A stretch of 5,745 bases of DNA, taken from the NCBI GenBank assembly GCA_023230025.1, contig JALNYD010000184.1:1-5745 (forward strand), written 5' to 3'. Of this stretch, positions 5,577-5,745 are shown in pieces. The stretch comes from Candidatus Cloacimonadota bacterium (GTDB lineage Bacteria > Cloacimonadota > Cloacimonadia > Cloacimonadales > Cloacimonadaceae). A program made the position numbers and the translations under genes. Positions within the stretch are counted from its first letter, which is position 1. Each line of letters starts with the position of its first letter. The notes below the pieces were generated by a model. The model did not search any database. It was not told where the DNA came from and saw nothing but the letters and a program-made list of their open reading frames with translations.

Positions 5577-5610
5577 CTTCAGGTTAACAGAATTGAAAAA
5601 TAGGATGAAT

Positions 5611-5745
5611 ATGAAGAAATTCAGAAAGAAGATAATCGTCACGGTATTGGCCTTGCAGGTGCTGTTAATCGCGCCCGTAATCGCTGAATCTGTGACCGGA
5701 ATAGGAAGCGAAGAAATCAGTTTGGAGCAGAATGCTCTTGTCTTG
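5611..5745 (+). CDS. N-terminus of an exported protein of unknown function, partial
   Basis: The frame runs open to the window end and gives 45 residues. The first 26 form a clear signal peptide: MKKFRKK, hydrophobic core IIVTVLALQVLLIAPV and a likely cut after VIA before ES. What follows (SVTGIGSEEISLEQN) is too short to assign to a family. I chose ATG 5611: AGGA (5602-5605) is 5 nt upstream and the TTGACA distance matches the two other plus-strand genes. ATG 5605, in the same frame, would add two residues but lacks a spaced ribosome site. It follows the exported pseudo-caspase but is separated from it by a terminator and about 580 bp, so the two are not one operon. Confidence 0.72.
   Translation, partial: MKKFRKKIIVTVLALQVLLIAPVIAESVTGIGSEEISLEQNALVL

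Overview
The window looks like a chromosomal segment from an anaerobic, moderate-GC bacterium with compact operons and strong Shine-Dalgarno sites (AAGGAG or GGAGGA, 5-7 nt from the start). The Shine-Dalgarno use and TTGACA -35 boxes argue against Bacteroidota. The gene mix would suit an amino-acid-fermenting lineage such as Cloacimonadota: a clostridial-type glutamate dehydrogenase, a Cys-rich TPR protein and secreted proteins of unknown role. That placement is a low-confidence inference from general resemblance; no marker gene is present.

Layout. (1) Positions 2220 to 1, minus strand: an overlapping three-gene operon, nadE (ammonia-dependent NAD+ synthetase), then a zinc-ribbon/TPR protein of unknown function, then the start of ribD (riboflavin biosynthesis deaminase), which leaves the window. 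Each gene overlaps the next by 13-17 nt, so translation is probably coupled. (2) 2221-2761: a gene-free divergent intergenic region with small repeats and hairpins, ending in the gdhA promoter. (3) 2762-4099, plus strand: gdhA, a complete hexameric glutamate dehydrogenase whose coenzyme pocket resembles the NAD+-specific Clostridium symbiosum enzyme, followed by a hairpin terminator. (4) 4182-5079, plus strand: a single-gene unit with its own promoter and a strong terminator. It encodes an exported caspase-fold (peptidase C14-like) protein in which both catalytic residues are replaced, a pseudo-caspase. (5) 5080-5547: a second gene-free region. It holds the most striking non-coding structure in the window, six GTNAC pentamers spaced 11, 11, 9, 11 and 11 bp and arranged as a large near-palindrome. 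(6) 5548-5745: a promoter with a perfect dyad, then the signal peptide and first residues of an exported protein cut by the window end.

How the parts relate. nadE and ribD both supply redox cofactors (NAD and flavin), and GdhA probably uses NAD(H), so the left and middle parts share a redox and nitrogen theme; this link is inference. The three plus-strand promoters share a design: TTGACA lies 61, 62 and 63 bp before the start codon, and each has an inverted repeat touching or overlapping the -35 box. The best candidates for new biology are the secreted pseudo-caspase, the phased GTNAC array and the Zn-ribbon/TPR protein between two cofactor genes.
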